In this document: piece after piece, positions 53,314 through 61,827 of the stretch
How positions within the stretch are numbered: the first letter of the stretch is position 1
How the letters are laid out: every line of letters begins with the position of its first letter
From: Georgenia satyanarayanai
GTDB taxonomy: Bacteria; Actinomycetota; Actinomycetes; Actinomycetales; Actinomycetaceae
DNA: 64,000 nucleotides
Direction of reading: 5' to 3'
Assembly (NCBI RefSeq): GCF_009193135.1
Contig: NZ_VUKC01000008.1
Coordinates: 1 to 64,000, forward strand
The notes under the pieces: generated by a model
Seen by the model: only the letters and a program-made list of their open reading frames with translations
Told to the model about the DNA's origin: nothing
Database searches by the model: none
Program-made: the position numbers and the translations under genes

Positions 53314-56300
53314 TCAGCCTGCCGCGGGGCGGCGGATCCCGAGGGTGTCGGTCCCGTTGCCGTCCCAGTCGCCGACGTAGACCTCGTCTCCTGCGCGCCC
53401 GAAGGTGACCACCGTGTCCGCGTCCCCGCCCCGCAGGGCGTTGTTGACGTAGTACGTGCGGCCACGCTGGACGGCGAAGGTGTCGGTGCCGTTGCCGTCC
53501 CAGTCCCCGGCCAGGGTGACGTCCCCGGCCCGGCCGTACCGGAAGGTGACGTCCGCGTCGCCGCCACGCAGGGAGTTCTTCACGTGGTAGGTGGCGGCGC
53601 GGCGCACCGTGAAGGTGTCCGTGCCGTCCCCGTCCCAGTCGCCCACGAGCACCTGGTCCGCCTCCCGGCCGTACCGGAAGACGACGTCGGCGGCCCCGCC
53701 GCGCAGGGAGTTCTTCACGTGGTACTCGGCCCCGCGACGGACGGCGAAGGTGTCGGTGCCGTTGCCGTCCCAGTCGCCGACGAGGATGGTGTCGTCGGGC
53801 CGGCCGTAGGTGAGGACGACGTCGGCGTCACCGCCGCGCTGGCTGTCGGTCACGTGGAACCGGTTGCCGCGCCGCACCGCGATGGTGTCCTTGCCGTCCC
53901 CGTTCCAGTCGCCGACGTAGACCGCGTCGGTCCAGCGGCCGTAGGTGAAGAACACGTCGGTCGACCCGCGCCACGAGTTGGACAGGTGGAACTCCGCGCT
54001 CCGGCGGTCGGTGGGCTCCTCGGGGGCGGGCACGACGACGACGACCGCGCTGTCCGCGGAGGCCTCGAGGACGTCGAAGCCGAGGAACTCGGCGGTGACG
54101 GTGTGCTCGCCCGGCGCGAGGCCGGCCGGCAGCGTCGCGGTCGCGACGCCGTCCTCGAGGAGGACCGTCTCGGTCCACGAGCCGGCGCTGAAGGTCACCT
54201 CACCACCGGTCTCGAAGGTGTCCTCCGCGGTGACGGTGGCGCTGACCGTGGCGGTCTGCCCCTCCTGCACCTCGGCGTCGACGGTGAGCTCCGTCGTCGT
54301 CGGCACGTCCTCGTTCTCGATGCCGCGGATGTCGTTCCACTCCCGCAGGGTGATCGGGATGACGGTGCCGTGGCGGGGTCGCGGCACGCCGGCGTTGGTC
54401 ATGGTGATCTGCTTGGGGTCCCAGGTCTCGGCTTCGATGTCCTCGCTGCACGCGGCCTGGTAGCCGCCGCCGTTGGTGTACCGGTCGCCCCACAGGTAGA
54501 ACTCGCCCGGGCACGCGGTGTCACCGGGGTTCGCCTGGAAGAGGACCGGGCCCTCGTAGCCCTGGTTCGGGTCCCACGTGGTCCGGCCCAGCGCCGGGGC
54601 GAGCAGCTCCCAGTTGTCGAGGTCGCTGTCGAGGAAGTCGGTGTGCTTCTCGGAGAAGAGGTCGGACCCGGCGTTGCCCGCCTCGTCCTTGGTCACCCGG
54701 TAGTAGTAGTCGCCCACCTTGAGGGCGGTCGTGTCGATCGACGACCGGGGGAACGGGTCCTGCCACACCTGCGGCTCGGAAAAGGTCTGGAAGTCGCGCG
54801 TGACGTTGTACCACATCTGCGCGTTGCCCTGGCCGGTGCGGTTGACCGGGTCGTCCCACAGGGACTGGGCCCAGAAGACGGCGTAGGCGCCGATCTCCTC
54901 CACCCACAGCGACTCCGGCGCGAAGGCGTTGCCGGCGTCGTCGGGGGCGACCTTGACGTGCCGCTGCGGCGTCCAGTTAACGAGGTCGTTGGACTCGAAG
55001 ACCTCGATGTACTGGGTGTCGTTGATGTTGTACCCACCCTGGTCGTACCAGTTGAGGTCGGTGGCGATCATGTAGAAGGTGTCGCCGTCGGGGGAGCGGA
55101 CGATGTGGGGGTCACGCAGGCCCTGGTCGCCCAGCTCGGAGATGAGCGAGGGCTGCCCCCCGGTGAGGCCGGTCCAGTCGAGGGCGGTGTTGCCGTTCGA
55201 CGTCGCGAACATGATCTGCTCGCCGTCGGCCAGGTGCTCGCCCTTGAAGTAGCCGAGGAAGTAGCGCTCGTACTCCTCGACGCGGGGCATGGCCCTGACC
55301 GTGGCCTCGAAGGTCTTCGTCTCCGACGCCTCGCCCTTGGTGGCGGTGGCGGTGAGGGTGACGTCGACGTCGGGGTGGCCGTAGGCCGGGCGGGTCACCT
55401 CACCGGTCGGGCTGACGACCTCGGGGACGCTGGACTCCCACGTGATGGTCGAGCCGAACTCGCCCTCCGCGGGCAGGGTGATGTGCCCGCGGACGTCGTC
55501 GGTCGCGTAGAGCTCGAGGTCGTAGATGTCGCGCTCGACGGCCGGTGAGTCCTGGAACTCGGCCTTGACGGTGACCTCGATGTCGCGGGTGACGACCTCG
55601 CTGCCCTTGCGCACGGTCGCGGTCAGCGTCGCGCTGGCGTCGGGCTCCCCGACGGCGGGCCGGGTGACCCGGCCGGTGACGTCGACCTTCGGCGCGCTCG
55701 CCGGCGGGGTGACGACCTCGACGACGGACGGGTCGGAGGACTCCCAGGTGATCGTCGACCCGGCCACCGCGCCGAACTTCGGCAGGACGATGTCGCGGAC
55801 GATCGCGTCGGTGAGGCCCAGGTCGAGCGCGTCCGCGTCCTCCTGGGCGCCCGTGGCGACCGTGTCGGCCGCGAGGGCGGCGGCGTCGTCGGCGTCGACG
55901 GCGCGGTCGTAGACGCGGAAGTCGCGCAGGGTCCCGCGGAAGGAGTAGTCCCCGGACGTCTGGGAACGGCCGAGGAAGTTGCAGTTCGTGCCGGCGGCTG
56001 CGTTGACCGACGGCGGGGTGGTGAGGCCCGTGACCTGGCTCTGCTCGGCGCCGTCGACGTACACCGTCCCGGTCCAGGTGGTGCCGTCCTCGTTGAGGGA
56101 CTGGGTGTAGGTGACGTGCTTCCAGGCTCCTTCGCGGAGGCGCTCCTGGTGCAACGCCTGGTTCCCGACCTGGACGCGGAAGCGGGCACCGGGCCGGTTC
56201 GCCGCGGTGTTGGAGGCGAAGATGGAGCCCTGGAGCCCGGTGTCGACGTCGCAGGTGCCGGCCTTGCTGGCCAGGCTCCAGATCTGGTGGTGGCCGACGT

Positions 56301-56685
56301 TCGCGGGGTCGACCCACACGTCGTAGTCGACCGTGAGGTCGGTCATCCCCGCGGTGAGGTCGTCCGGCAGCTCGACGTACGCGCCCTCGAGGGCGGTCTC
56401 GTAGGAGTCCGGGTTGAGCCGCACCCCCTCACCGGTCAGCGTGGCCTTGTCCGCGTTGACCAGGGTGGCGGGTGTCCCGTCGGAGCCGGAGTTCGCCAGG
56501 ACGGTTCCGCTCGTCTCGTCCAGCCGGAAGTGGTGGACCAGCCCCTCGAGGTCGGGCTCCGCGTCCGGGGAGACGGAGCCCGCAGCTGCCGAGCTGCCGA
56601 GCCCGCCGATCCCCACGGTGAGGGCGGTGATGGCGCCGAGCAGCCGCGTTCGCCGCTGTCTCGTCGCGGTCGGGTCAGGTGTCAT
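53314..56685 (-). CDS. Secreted LamG-GH43-like hydrolase with FG-GAP/VCBS repeats (1123 aa)
   Basis: Signal peptide (1-36); LamG/concanavalin-like domain (45-265); two Ig-like domains (275-375, 380-465); five-bladed propeller of GH43 type (470-790) with RDPHIV (D525), FAPESLW (E591) and GYEGP (E711) as candidate catalytic residues; Ig-like domain (795-885); and five FG-GAP-like repeats of about 43 residues, each with a DWDGNGTDT-type calcium loop (895-1120). It probably removes arabinose or xylose side groups from hemicellulose. There is no sorting signal, so the repeats may hold it at the wall or on substrate. AAGGAG lies 10 nt before the ATG. An ATG upstream (56721) is less likely. Confidence 0.87.
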   Translation of the reverse strand: MTPDPTATRQRRTRLLGAITALTVGIGGLGSSAAAGSVSPDAEPDLEGLVHHFRLDETSGTVLANSGSDGTPATLVNADKATLTGEGVRLNPDSYETALEGAYVELPDDLTAGMTDLTVDYDVWVDPANVGHHQIWSLASKAGTCDVDTGLQGSIFASNTAANRPGARFRVQVGNQALHQERLREGAWKHVTYTQSLNEDGTTWTGTVYVDGAEQSQVTGLTTPPSVNAAAGTNCNFLGRSQTSGDYSFRGTLRDFRVYDRAVDADDAAALAADTVATGAQEDADALDLGLTDAIVRDIVLPKFGAVAGSTITWESSDPSVVEVVTPPASAPKVDVTGRVTRPAVGEPDASATLTATVRKGSEVVTRDIEVTVKAEFQDSPAVERDIYDLELYATDDVRGHITLPAEGEFGSTITWESSVPEVVSPTGEVTRPAYGHPDVDVTLTATATKGEASETKTFEATVRAMPRVEEYERYFLGYFKGEHLADGEQIMFATSNGNTALDWTGLTGGQPSLISELGDQGLRDPHIVRSPDGDTFYMIATDLNWYDQGGYNINDTQYIEVFESNDLVNWTPQRHVKVAPDDAGNAFAPESLWVEEIGAYAVFWAQSLWDDPVNRTGQGNAQMWYNVTRDFQTFSEPQVWQDPFPRSSIDTTALKVGDYYYRVTKDEAGNAGSDLFSEKHTDFLDSDLDNWELLAPALGRTTWDPNQGYEGPVLFQANPGDTACPGEFYLWGDRYTNGGGYQAACSEDIEAETWDPKQITMTNAGVPRPRHGTVIPITLREWNDIRGIENEDVPTTTELTVDAEVQEGQTATVSATVTAEDTFETGGEVTFSAGSWTETVLLEDGVATATLPAGLAPGEHTVTAEFLGFDVLEASADSAVVVVVPAPEEPTDRRSAEFHLSNSWRGSTDVFFTYGRWTDAVYVGDWNGDGKDTIAVRRGNRFHVTDSQRGGDADVVLTYGRPDDTILVGDWDGNGTDTFAVRRGAEYHVKNSLRGGAADVVFRYGREADQVLVGDWDGDGTDTFTVRRAATYHVKNSLRGGDADVTFRYGRAGDVTLAGDWDGNGTDTFAVQRGRTYYVNNALRGGDADTVVTFGRAGDEVYVGDWDGNGTDTLGIRRPAAG

Positions 56686-56808
56686 GGATCGCGTACTCCT
56701 TCGTCGTGATCGGGCCTGCAAGCGCGCGCGGCTGGAGGCTTCCCCCGACCACGGCGCGCGACCGGTCCGCGTCGGCGTGGACCGGTGGAAATGCGCCTGA
56801 ACCGGCGA

Positions 56809-56822
56809 TGTTGCCGCTCACA
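56809..56822 (-). promoter_or_regulatory. LacI-type operator upstream of the GH43-like gene
   Basis: TGTTGCCGCTCACA has TGT/ACA ends and a central CG as in many actinomycete LacI operators; CGATGT/ACATCG extend its symmetry. It is about 125 nt before the start. Confidence 0.45.
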
Positions 56823-56966
56823 TCGGCGGGTGTCAAGGGTGCTTCCACGAAGAGGACGCCGTCAGCGGCCGGCCCGCGAGGCCACCCGCCAGCGGTCGCC
56901 ACGGCCGAGATCGCCGCAGCGGGACGCCGGGTGGTGCTTGGGTGCGCGCGGCCGCCGCCGCCGTCG

Positions 56967-57011
56967 TGTGTGTGGACTTTTCGACCTCCTCCGTCGAGAA
57001 GTCCACACACA
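56967..57011. repeat. Strong hairpin in the def upstream region
   Basis: Arms of 18 nt (56967-56984, 56994-57011) with one G-U pair and the loop CCTCCTCCG. It lies between divergent genes where no transcript should end. The remaining bases of 56686-57076 show no gene. Confidence 0.65.
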
Positions 57012-57076
57012 GGAGGGCTGAGGTCGCAGGTGGGCGTGATCCCGAGCACTGGGTGAACCGTGGGAAACTGGTCCCC

Positions 57077-57565
57077 ATGGCTATGCGTGACATCCGCGTC
57101 GTGGGTGACCCCGTCCTGCGCACCCCGTGCGAACCGATCACGGACATCGACGACCGCGTCAAGATGCTCGTCGAGGACCTCCTCGAGACGGTCGACACCG
57201 AAGGACGCGCCGGACTGGCCGCCAACCAGATCGGTGTGAGCCTGCGCGCGTTCTCGTGGAACATCGACGACGAGATCGGCTACGTCCTCAACCCGCGTCT
57301 CGTCGAGGTCTCCGAGGAGGAGTACCAGGACGGCGACGAGGGCTGCCTGTCCGTGCCGGGCCTGTGGTTCCCCACCGAGCGCGCCTGGTACGCCCGCGTC
57401 GAGGGCACCGACCTCGACGGCAAGACGGTCGTCGTCGAGGGTGAGGAGCTCATGGCCCGCTGCCTCCAGCACGAGTGCGACCACCTCGACGGCATGCTCT
57501 ACATCGACCGGCTCGAGCGGGCCCAGCGCAAGAAGGCGATGCGCGCGATCCGCGAGATGCTCTGA
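57077..57565 (+). CDS. def: Peptide deformylase
   Basis: Iron/zinc hydrolase that removes formyl groups from nascent proteins at the ribosome. At 162 aa it carries all three motifs: GLAANQIG (residues 46-53), EGCLS (88-92; C90 ligand) and HECDH (132-136; H132, H136 ligands). The ATG at 57077 is 7 nt after a GAAACT -10-like box; an upstream in-frame ATG would include the hairpin and is unlikely. Confidence 0.94.
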   Translation: MAMRDIRVVGDPVLRTPCEPITDIDDRVKMLVEDLLETVDTEGRAGLAANQIGVSLRAFSWNIDDEIGYVLNPRLVEVSEEEYQDGDEGCLSVPGLWFPTERAWYARVEGTDLDGKTVVVEGEELMARCLQHECDHLDGMLYIDRLERAQRKKAMRAIREML

Positions 57566-57592
57566 CCCCTTCCGCCGGCGCTGATCGTCGGT

Positions 57593-57598
57593 TAGGGT
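57593..57598 (+). promoter_or_regulatory. -10 box of the cysteine leader/transporter transcript
   Basis: TAGGGT, about 43 nt before the leader-peptide GTG; a good -35 is not visible. Confidence 0.4.
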
Positions 57599-57641
57599 AA
57601 GCCGCTGGTCCGGCCCTCGGACCTCACCTTGGGGAGGGTGC

Positions 57642-57722
57642 GTGCTCAACCTCTTTAGCCTCACCGCGCGCTACGACTGCGACCTCGGTCGTCAGGCCAG
57701 CGCGCTGTGTTGTCGACCCTGA
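57642..57722 (+). CDS. Leader peptide ending in ASALCCRP (26 aa)
   Basis: GTG start preceded by GGGGAGG, 26 codons, TGA stop, 155 nt upstream of the transporter gene. The C-terminus DLGRQASALCCRP matches the DLxRxASAxC(C)R pattern of the putative leader peptides found before sulfur and cysteine genes in actinomycetes. Adjacent TGT TGT codons near the stop would let ribosomes stall when Cys-tRNA is scarce. Confidence 0.7.
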   Translation: MLNLFSLTARYDCDLGRQASALCCRP

Positions 57723-57877
57723 GCACCCGCGGGACCTGAGCCCCGGACGCCCCCCGGCAACGACGCCGACCCACATCTCGCCGACCCGTGTCGGCACGCG
57801 TCCGAGTACCCGCGTCGACGCGCGCGCCTGTCGCGCGCCGTCACCCCTGTCACCTTCGCGTACCCGGAAAGGCAGTC

Positions 57878-59314
57878 ATGTCCACGTCCACTGCACCTAC
57901 CCGACGGCGTCTGCGGGCGCCGTCCTTCACCGTCCAGATCCTGGCCGCCCTCGTCCTGGGCGTGCTGCTCGGGTGGTGGGCGCTCGCGATCGGTGAGGGC
58001 CCGAACGAGGAGCCCAACGGGCTCACCGTCGCGCTCAGCACGATCGGCTCGACCTTCGTCAGCCTGCTGCGCGCCACCGTCCCGCCGCTCGTCTTCACCG
58101 CGATCGTCGCCTCGATCGCCAACCTGCGCGGCGTGGCCAACGCGGCCCGCCTCGCCGGCCAGACGCTCCTGTGGTTCGCCATCACGGCGGCGGCCTCGGT
58201 GGTCATCGGCATCGGGCTCGGCCTGCTCATGCAGCCGGGCATCAACACCTCCGTGGGTGCCGACGCCGCGAGCGACCCCGGGCGTTCCGGCAGCTGGCTC
58301 GACTTCCTCAGCGGCCTCGTGCCGGTGAACTTCCTCGGCCTGGAGACCTCGGCCTCGCTCGAGCGGAGCGAGACGGGTGACGTCCTCGGTGTCGGCAGCT
58401 CGCTGAGCTTCAATGTGCTGCAGATCCTCGTCATGGCGCTCGTCGTCGGCATCGCCGCACTCAAGGTGGGCGACAAGGCCGAGCCGTTCCTCTCGGTCAA
58501 CCGCTCCCTGCTCGCCATCATCCAGAAGGTGCTGTGGTGGATCATCCGCCTCGCGCCGCTGGGCACCCTCGGCCTCATCGGCCGCGCGATCGCCACCTAC
58601 GGCTGGGACGCGCTCGCGCCGCTCGGCACCTTCGCCGGCGCCGTCTACATCGGTCTGGCGCTCGTGCTCCTCGTCGTCTACCCGATCGTCCTGCGGACCA
58701 ACGGGCTCGGCGTCATGCGCTTCTTCCGTGGCGCGTGGCCGGCCATCCAGCTGGCCTTCGTCTCCCGCTCCTCCATCGGCACGCTGCCGCTGACCCAGCG
58801 GGTGACCGAGCGCAACCTCGGCGTCCCGCCGGCCTACGCCTCCTTCGCCGTGCCGCTGGGTGCGACGACGAAGATGGACGGCTGCGCCTCGATCTACCCG
58901 GCCCTCGCCGCGATCTTCGTCGCCCAATTCTTCGGGCTCGAGCTCGGCGTCACCGACTACCTCCTCATCGCGTTCGTGTCCGTCGTCGGTTCCGCCGCGA
59001 CGGCGGGCCTCACCGGCGCGATCGTCATGCTCACCCTCACGTTGTCGACCCTGGGTCTGCCGCTGGAGGGCGTGGGCCTGCTCCTCGCCATCGACCCGAT
59101 CCTCGACATGGGCCGCACGGCGACGAACGTCGCCGGCCAGGCGCTCGTGCCGACCGTCGTCGCCAAGCGCGAGGGCATCCTCGACCTCGAGCGGTACAAC
59201 TCCGCCAACGCCGAGAACATCTTCTCGGAGGAGGACGAGGAGCGCGCCGCCGAGGCGCCCGAGCAGGTCAGTGGGCGGCCCGAGGCCGCCGAGCCGCTGC
59301 CGACGCGCGCCTGA
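57878..59314 (+). CDS. Dicarboxylate/amino acid:cation symporter (DAACS), possibly cystine uptake
   Basis: 478-aa membrane protein with eight or so helices, two hairpin-loop regions (SRSSIGTLPLT; serine-rich) and the GATTKMDGCASIYPALAAIFVAQ motif (860s region of the fold, residues 327-349), typical of the GltP/TcyP/SstT family. Sequence alone does not separate glutamate, C4-dicarboxylate, serine and cystine carriers. The cysteine-type leader upstream favours cystine/cysteine. A GGAAAGG site precedes the ATG at 57878. C-terminal tail is acidic. Confidence 0.9.
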   Translation: MSTSTAPTRRRLRAPSFTVQILAALVLGVLLGWWALAIGEGPNEEPNGLTVALSTIGSTFVSLLRATVPPLVFTAIVASIANLRGVANAARLAGQTLLWFAITAAASVVIGIGLGLLMQPGINTSVGADAASDPGRSGSWLDFLSGLVPVNFLGLETSASLERSETGDVLGVGSSLSFNVLQILVMALVVGIAALKVGDKAEPFLSVNRSLLAIIQKVLWWIIRLAPLGTLGLIGRAIATYGWDALAPLGTFAGAVYIGLALVLLVVYPIVLRTNGLGVMRFFRGAWPAIQLAFVSRSSIGTLPLTQRVTERNLGVPPAYASFAVPLGATTKMDGCASIYPALAAIFVAQFFGLELGVTDYLLIAFVSVVGSAATAGLTGAIVMLTLTLSTLGLPLEGVGLLLAIDPILDMGRTATNVAGQALVPTVVAKREGILDLERYNSANAENIFSEEDEERAAEAPEQVSGRPEAAEPLPTRA

Positions 59315-59365
59315 GCCGAGCGCCGGGACGGTCCGCAGCCGCGGGCCGCCCCGGCGCCGGTGTGG

Positions 59366-59371
59366 CATGAT
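59366..59371 (+). promoter_or_regulatory. -10 box of the DUF3145 gene
   Basis: CATGAT, giving a leader of about 85 nt that contains the hairpin at 59403-59453. Confidence 0.4.
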
Positions 59372-59402
59372 GAACCCGTTACGTCGTGATCGTGACGAGC
59401 CG

Positions 59403-59453
59403 CTGGTTCCAGCACTGAGGTCGTAGGGGAAGACGTACCTCAACCGGAACCAG
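59403..59453 (+). promoter_or_regulatory. Structured leader touching the ribosome site
   Basis: Outer stem CTGGTTCC/GGAACCAG (59403-59410, 59446-59453) and inner stem TGAGGT/ACCTCA (59416-59421, 59437-59442). The right outer arm shares two bases with the AGGAGGG ribosome site (59452-59458), so folding could limit translation. Confidence 0.55.
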
Positions 59454-59463
59454 GAGGGTCGAC

Positions 59464-59964
59464 ATGAGTGGTGCCATCACCCGCGGCGTCATCTTCGTGC
59501 ACTCTGCGCCCCGCGCGCTGTGCCCCCACATCGAGTGGGCGGCAGGGACGGTCCTCGACGGCCGCGTCTCCCTGGAGTGGACGGAGCAGCCTGCCGCGCC
59601 CGGACTCTTCCGCGCCGAGTACTCGTGGGCCGGGCCCGTCGGCACCGGGGCGCGCCTCGCCTCGGCGCTGCGCGGCTGGACCCACCTGCGCTACGAGATC
59701 ACCGAGGACCCCGCGCCAGGCGTCGACGGCGGCCGCTGGTCCCACACGCCCGAGCTGGGGATCTTCCATGCCCAGACCGACGCCCACGGCAACGTCGTCG
59801 TGCCCGAGGACCGCATCCGCGCGGCCCTCGAGTTCGCCGCCGACCCCGCCCGCATGCGCCACGAGATGAACCTGGCGCTCGGCCAGGCCTGGGACGACGA
59901 GCTCGAGCCCTTCCGCTACGCCGGCGCCGGCGCCCCCGTGCGCTGGCTCCACCGCGTCGGCTGA
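59464..59964 (+). CDS. DUF3145 protein (166 aa)
   Basis: The sequence GVIFVHSAPRALCPHIEWAA (residues 8-27) and FHAQTDAHGNVVVPEDRIR identify DUF3145, a family restricted to actinomycetes and of unknown function. The ATG has AGGAGGG 5 nt upstream. It sits between the transporter and lipA, on its own transcript. Confidence 0.9.
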   Translation: MSGAITRGVIFVHSAPRALCPHIEWAAGTVLDGRVSLEWTEQPAAPGLFRAEYSWAGPVGTGARLASALRGWTHLRYEITEDPAPGVDGGRWSHTPELGIFHAQTDAHGNVVVPEDRIRAALEFAADPARMRHEMNLALGQAWDDELEPFRYAGAGAPVRWLHRVG

Positions 59965-59999
59965 CCCCGCGTGGGCGGTGGGCGGTGAGATCGAGGCGG

Positions 60000-60998
60000 T
60001 CAGCGGATGAGCGCGGACGCCTCCTGGCGTGACCGGGCCGGCTCGAGGAGGTGCTCCAGGGAGGGCGGCACCTGCTCGCCGCGCCGGCGCATCGCCGTGC
60101 CCCACAGCCGCCCGGCCCGGTAGGACGAGCGCACGAGCGGCCCCGCCATCACCCCGAGGAAGCCCATCTCCTCCGCGGCCTCGGACAGGTCGACGAACTC
60201 CTCCGGCCGCACCCAGCGCTCCACCGGGTGGTGGCGCACCGAGGGACGCAGGTACTGGTTGACCGTCAGCAGGTCACAGCCGGCGTCGCGGAGCAGCTCC
60301 ATCGCCTCGAGGACCTCGGTCATGGTCTCGCCCATGCCGAGCATGAGGTTGGACTTGGTGACGAAGCCGTCCTCCCGCGCAGCCCGGAGCACGCCCAGGG
60401 AGCGCTCGTACCGGAAGCCCGGGCGGATCCGGCGGAAGACCCGCGGCACCGTCTCGATGTTGTGGGCCAGCACCTCGGGGCGCGAGGAGAAGACCTCGGC
60501 GAGCTGCTCGGGGCGGGCGTCGAAGTCCGGGATGAGCAGCTCCACCCCGGTGCCCGGGTTGAGCGCGTGGATCTGGCGCACCGTCTCGGCGTAGAGCCAG
60601 GCGCCGCCGTCGTCGAGGTCGTCGCGTGCCACGCCGGTCACGGTCGCGTACCGCAGGCCCATCGTGGCGACCGAACGCGCGACCTTGACGGGCTCCATCC
60701 GGTCGAGGGCATCGGGCCTGCCGGTGTCGATCTGGCAGAAGTCGCAGCGGCGGGTGCACTGCGAACCTCCGATGAGGAAGGTCGCCTCGCGGTCCTCCCA
60801 GCACTCGAAGATGTTCGGGCAACCGGCCTCCTCGCACACCGTGTGCAGGCCGTTGCCGTGCACGAGCTCCTTGAGGTCCCGGTACTCCGGGCCCATGGTG
60901 GCGCGGGTCTTGATCCACGGCGGCTTGCGCTCGATCGGGGTCTGCGCGTTGCGGGCCTCGACCCGCAGCATCCGGCGGCCCTCGGGGGCGATCGTCAT
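60000..60998 (-). CDS. lipA: Lipoyl synthase
   Basis: Radical-SAM enzyme that inserts two sulfurs into octanoyl-protein to form lipoate. 332 aa with the auxiliary cluster cysteines C55, C60, C66 ([12 protein letters not shown]) and the radical-SAM cysteines C81, C85, C88 (CTRRCDFC); the C-terminal RSSYRAG serine motif completes the auxiliary cluster. GGAG precedes the ATG. It follows lipB by 19 nt on the same strand. Confidence 0.96.
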   Translation of the reverse strand: MTIAPEGRRMLRVEARNAQTPIERKPPWIKTRATMGPEYRDLKELVHGNGLHTVCEEAGCPNIFECWEDREATFLIGGSQCTRRCDFCQIDTGRPDALDRMEPVKVARSVATMGLRYATVTGVARDDLDDGGAWLYAETVRQIHALNPGTGVELLIPDFDARPEQLAEVFSSRPEVLAHNIETVPRVFRRIRPGFRYERSLGVLRAAREDGFVTKSNLMLGMGETMTEVLEAMELLRDAGCDLLTVNQYLRPSVRHHPVERWVRPEEFVDLSEAAEEMGFLGVMAGPLVRSSYRAGRLWGTAMRRRGEQVPPSLEHLLEPARSRQEASALIR

Positions 60999-61017
60999 GG
61001 TTCTCCGTTCGGGCTGG

Positions 61018-61713
61018 CTACCGGGCAGGGACTGCGGACGGGACGACGACGGCGGCCGGGGCGGGCCCGTCGTCGGGCGGCGTGGCGAGACACGGCGCGA
61101 GGGCCGCGGGCAGGTGGTGTGCCGTCGAGTCGGCGACGTCGAGCACGGTGACCCTCCGACCGGCCTCGCGCGTCAGCGACGTGACCCCGGCGTCGGTGAT
61201 GCCGCAGGGGACGATGGTGGCGAAGGGGGCGAGGTCGGCGTCGGCGTTGACCGCCACCCCGTGCATGGTGACCCCGCGGGCGACCCGGACACCGACGGCG
61301 GCGAGCTTGCGGTCGGGGTCACCCGTCACCCAGACGCCGGAGCGTCCCGGGACACGGACCCCGCGCACCCCCCACTCGGCGGCGAGGTCGATGACGGTCT
61401 GCTCCAGGGCACGGACGTAGGCGACGACGTCGACGGGATCGGCGAGCCGCACGACGGGGTAGACGACGAGCTGCCCGGGCCCGTGCCAGGTGAGGCGCCC
61501 GCCGCGGTCGACCTCGACGACGTCACTGCCGTCGGTGGGCCGGTCCGAGCGCGCGGTACGCCGTCCGGCGGTGTAGACACTCGCGTGCTCGAGGAGCAGC
61601 ACGGTGTCCGGGCGGCGCCCGGTAGCGACGTCGTCGTGGATCTCCCGCTGCAGCTCCCACGCCTCACGGAAGCCCACGAGAGACATTCCTAGACGCAGTC
61701 GAACAATGTCCAC
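61018..61713 (-). CDS. lipB: Octanoyltransferase
   Basis: Transfers octanoyl from acyl carrier protein to lipoyl domains, before LipA. 231 aa from the GTG at 61713, chosen because a TACGGT -10 (+ strand 61720-61725) lies 6 nt upstream. Catalytic K136 ([10 protein letters not shown]) and C170 (PCGITD) are present, with the [17 protein letters not shown] core (residues 70-86). The C-terminus has a longer Ala/Pro tail than usual. First gene of the lipB-lipA operon. Confidence 0.95.
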   Translation of the reverse strand: MDIVRLRLGMSLVGFREAWELQREIHDDVATGRRPDTVLLLEHASVYTAGRRTARSDRPTDGSDVVEVDRGGRLTWHGPGQLVVYPVVRLADPVDVVAYVRALEQTVIDLAAEWGVRGVRVPGRSGVWVTGDPDRKLAAVGVRVARGVTMHGVAVNADADLAPFATIVPCGITDAGVTSLTREAGRRVTVLDVADSTAHHLPAALAPCLATPPDDGPAPAAVVVPSAVPAR

Positions 61714-61827
61714 GGACCCACCGTACCCGCTCCACGCCCCCGGGTACGCACCAACGGCCACCAGGCCGCCCCTCAGGGGCGTCCCGATGACCGTGGGTCC
61801 GTACTCGGCGGGGAGAGGGGTGGTGCG

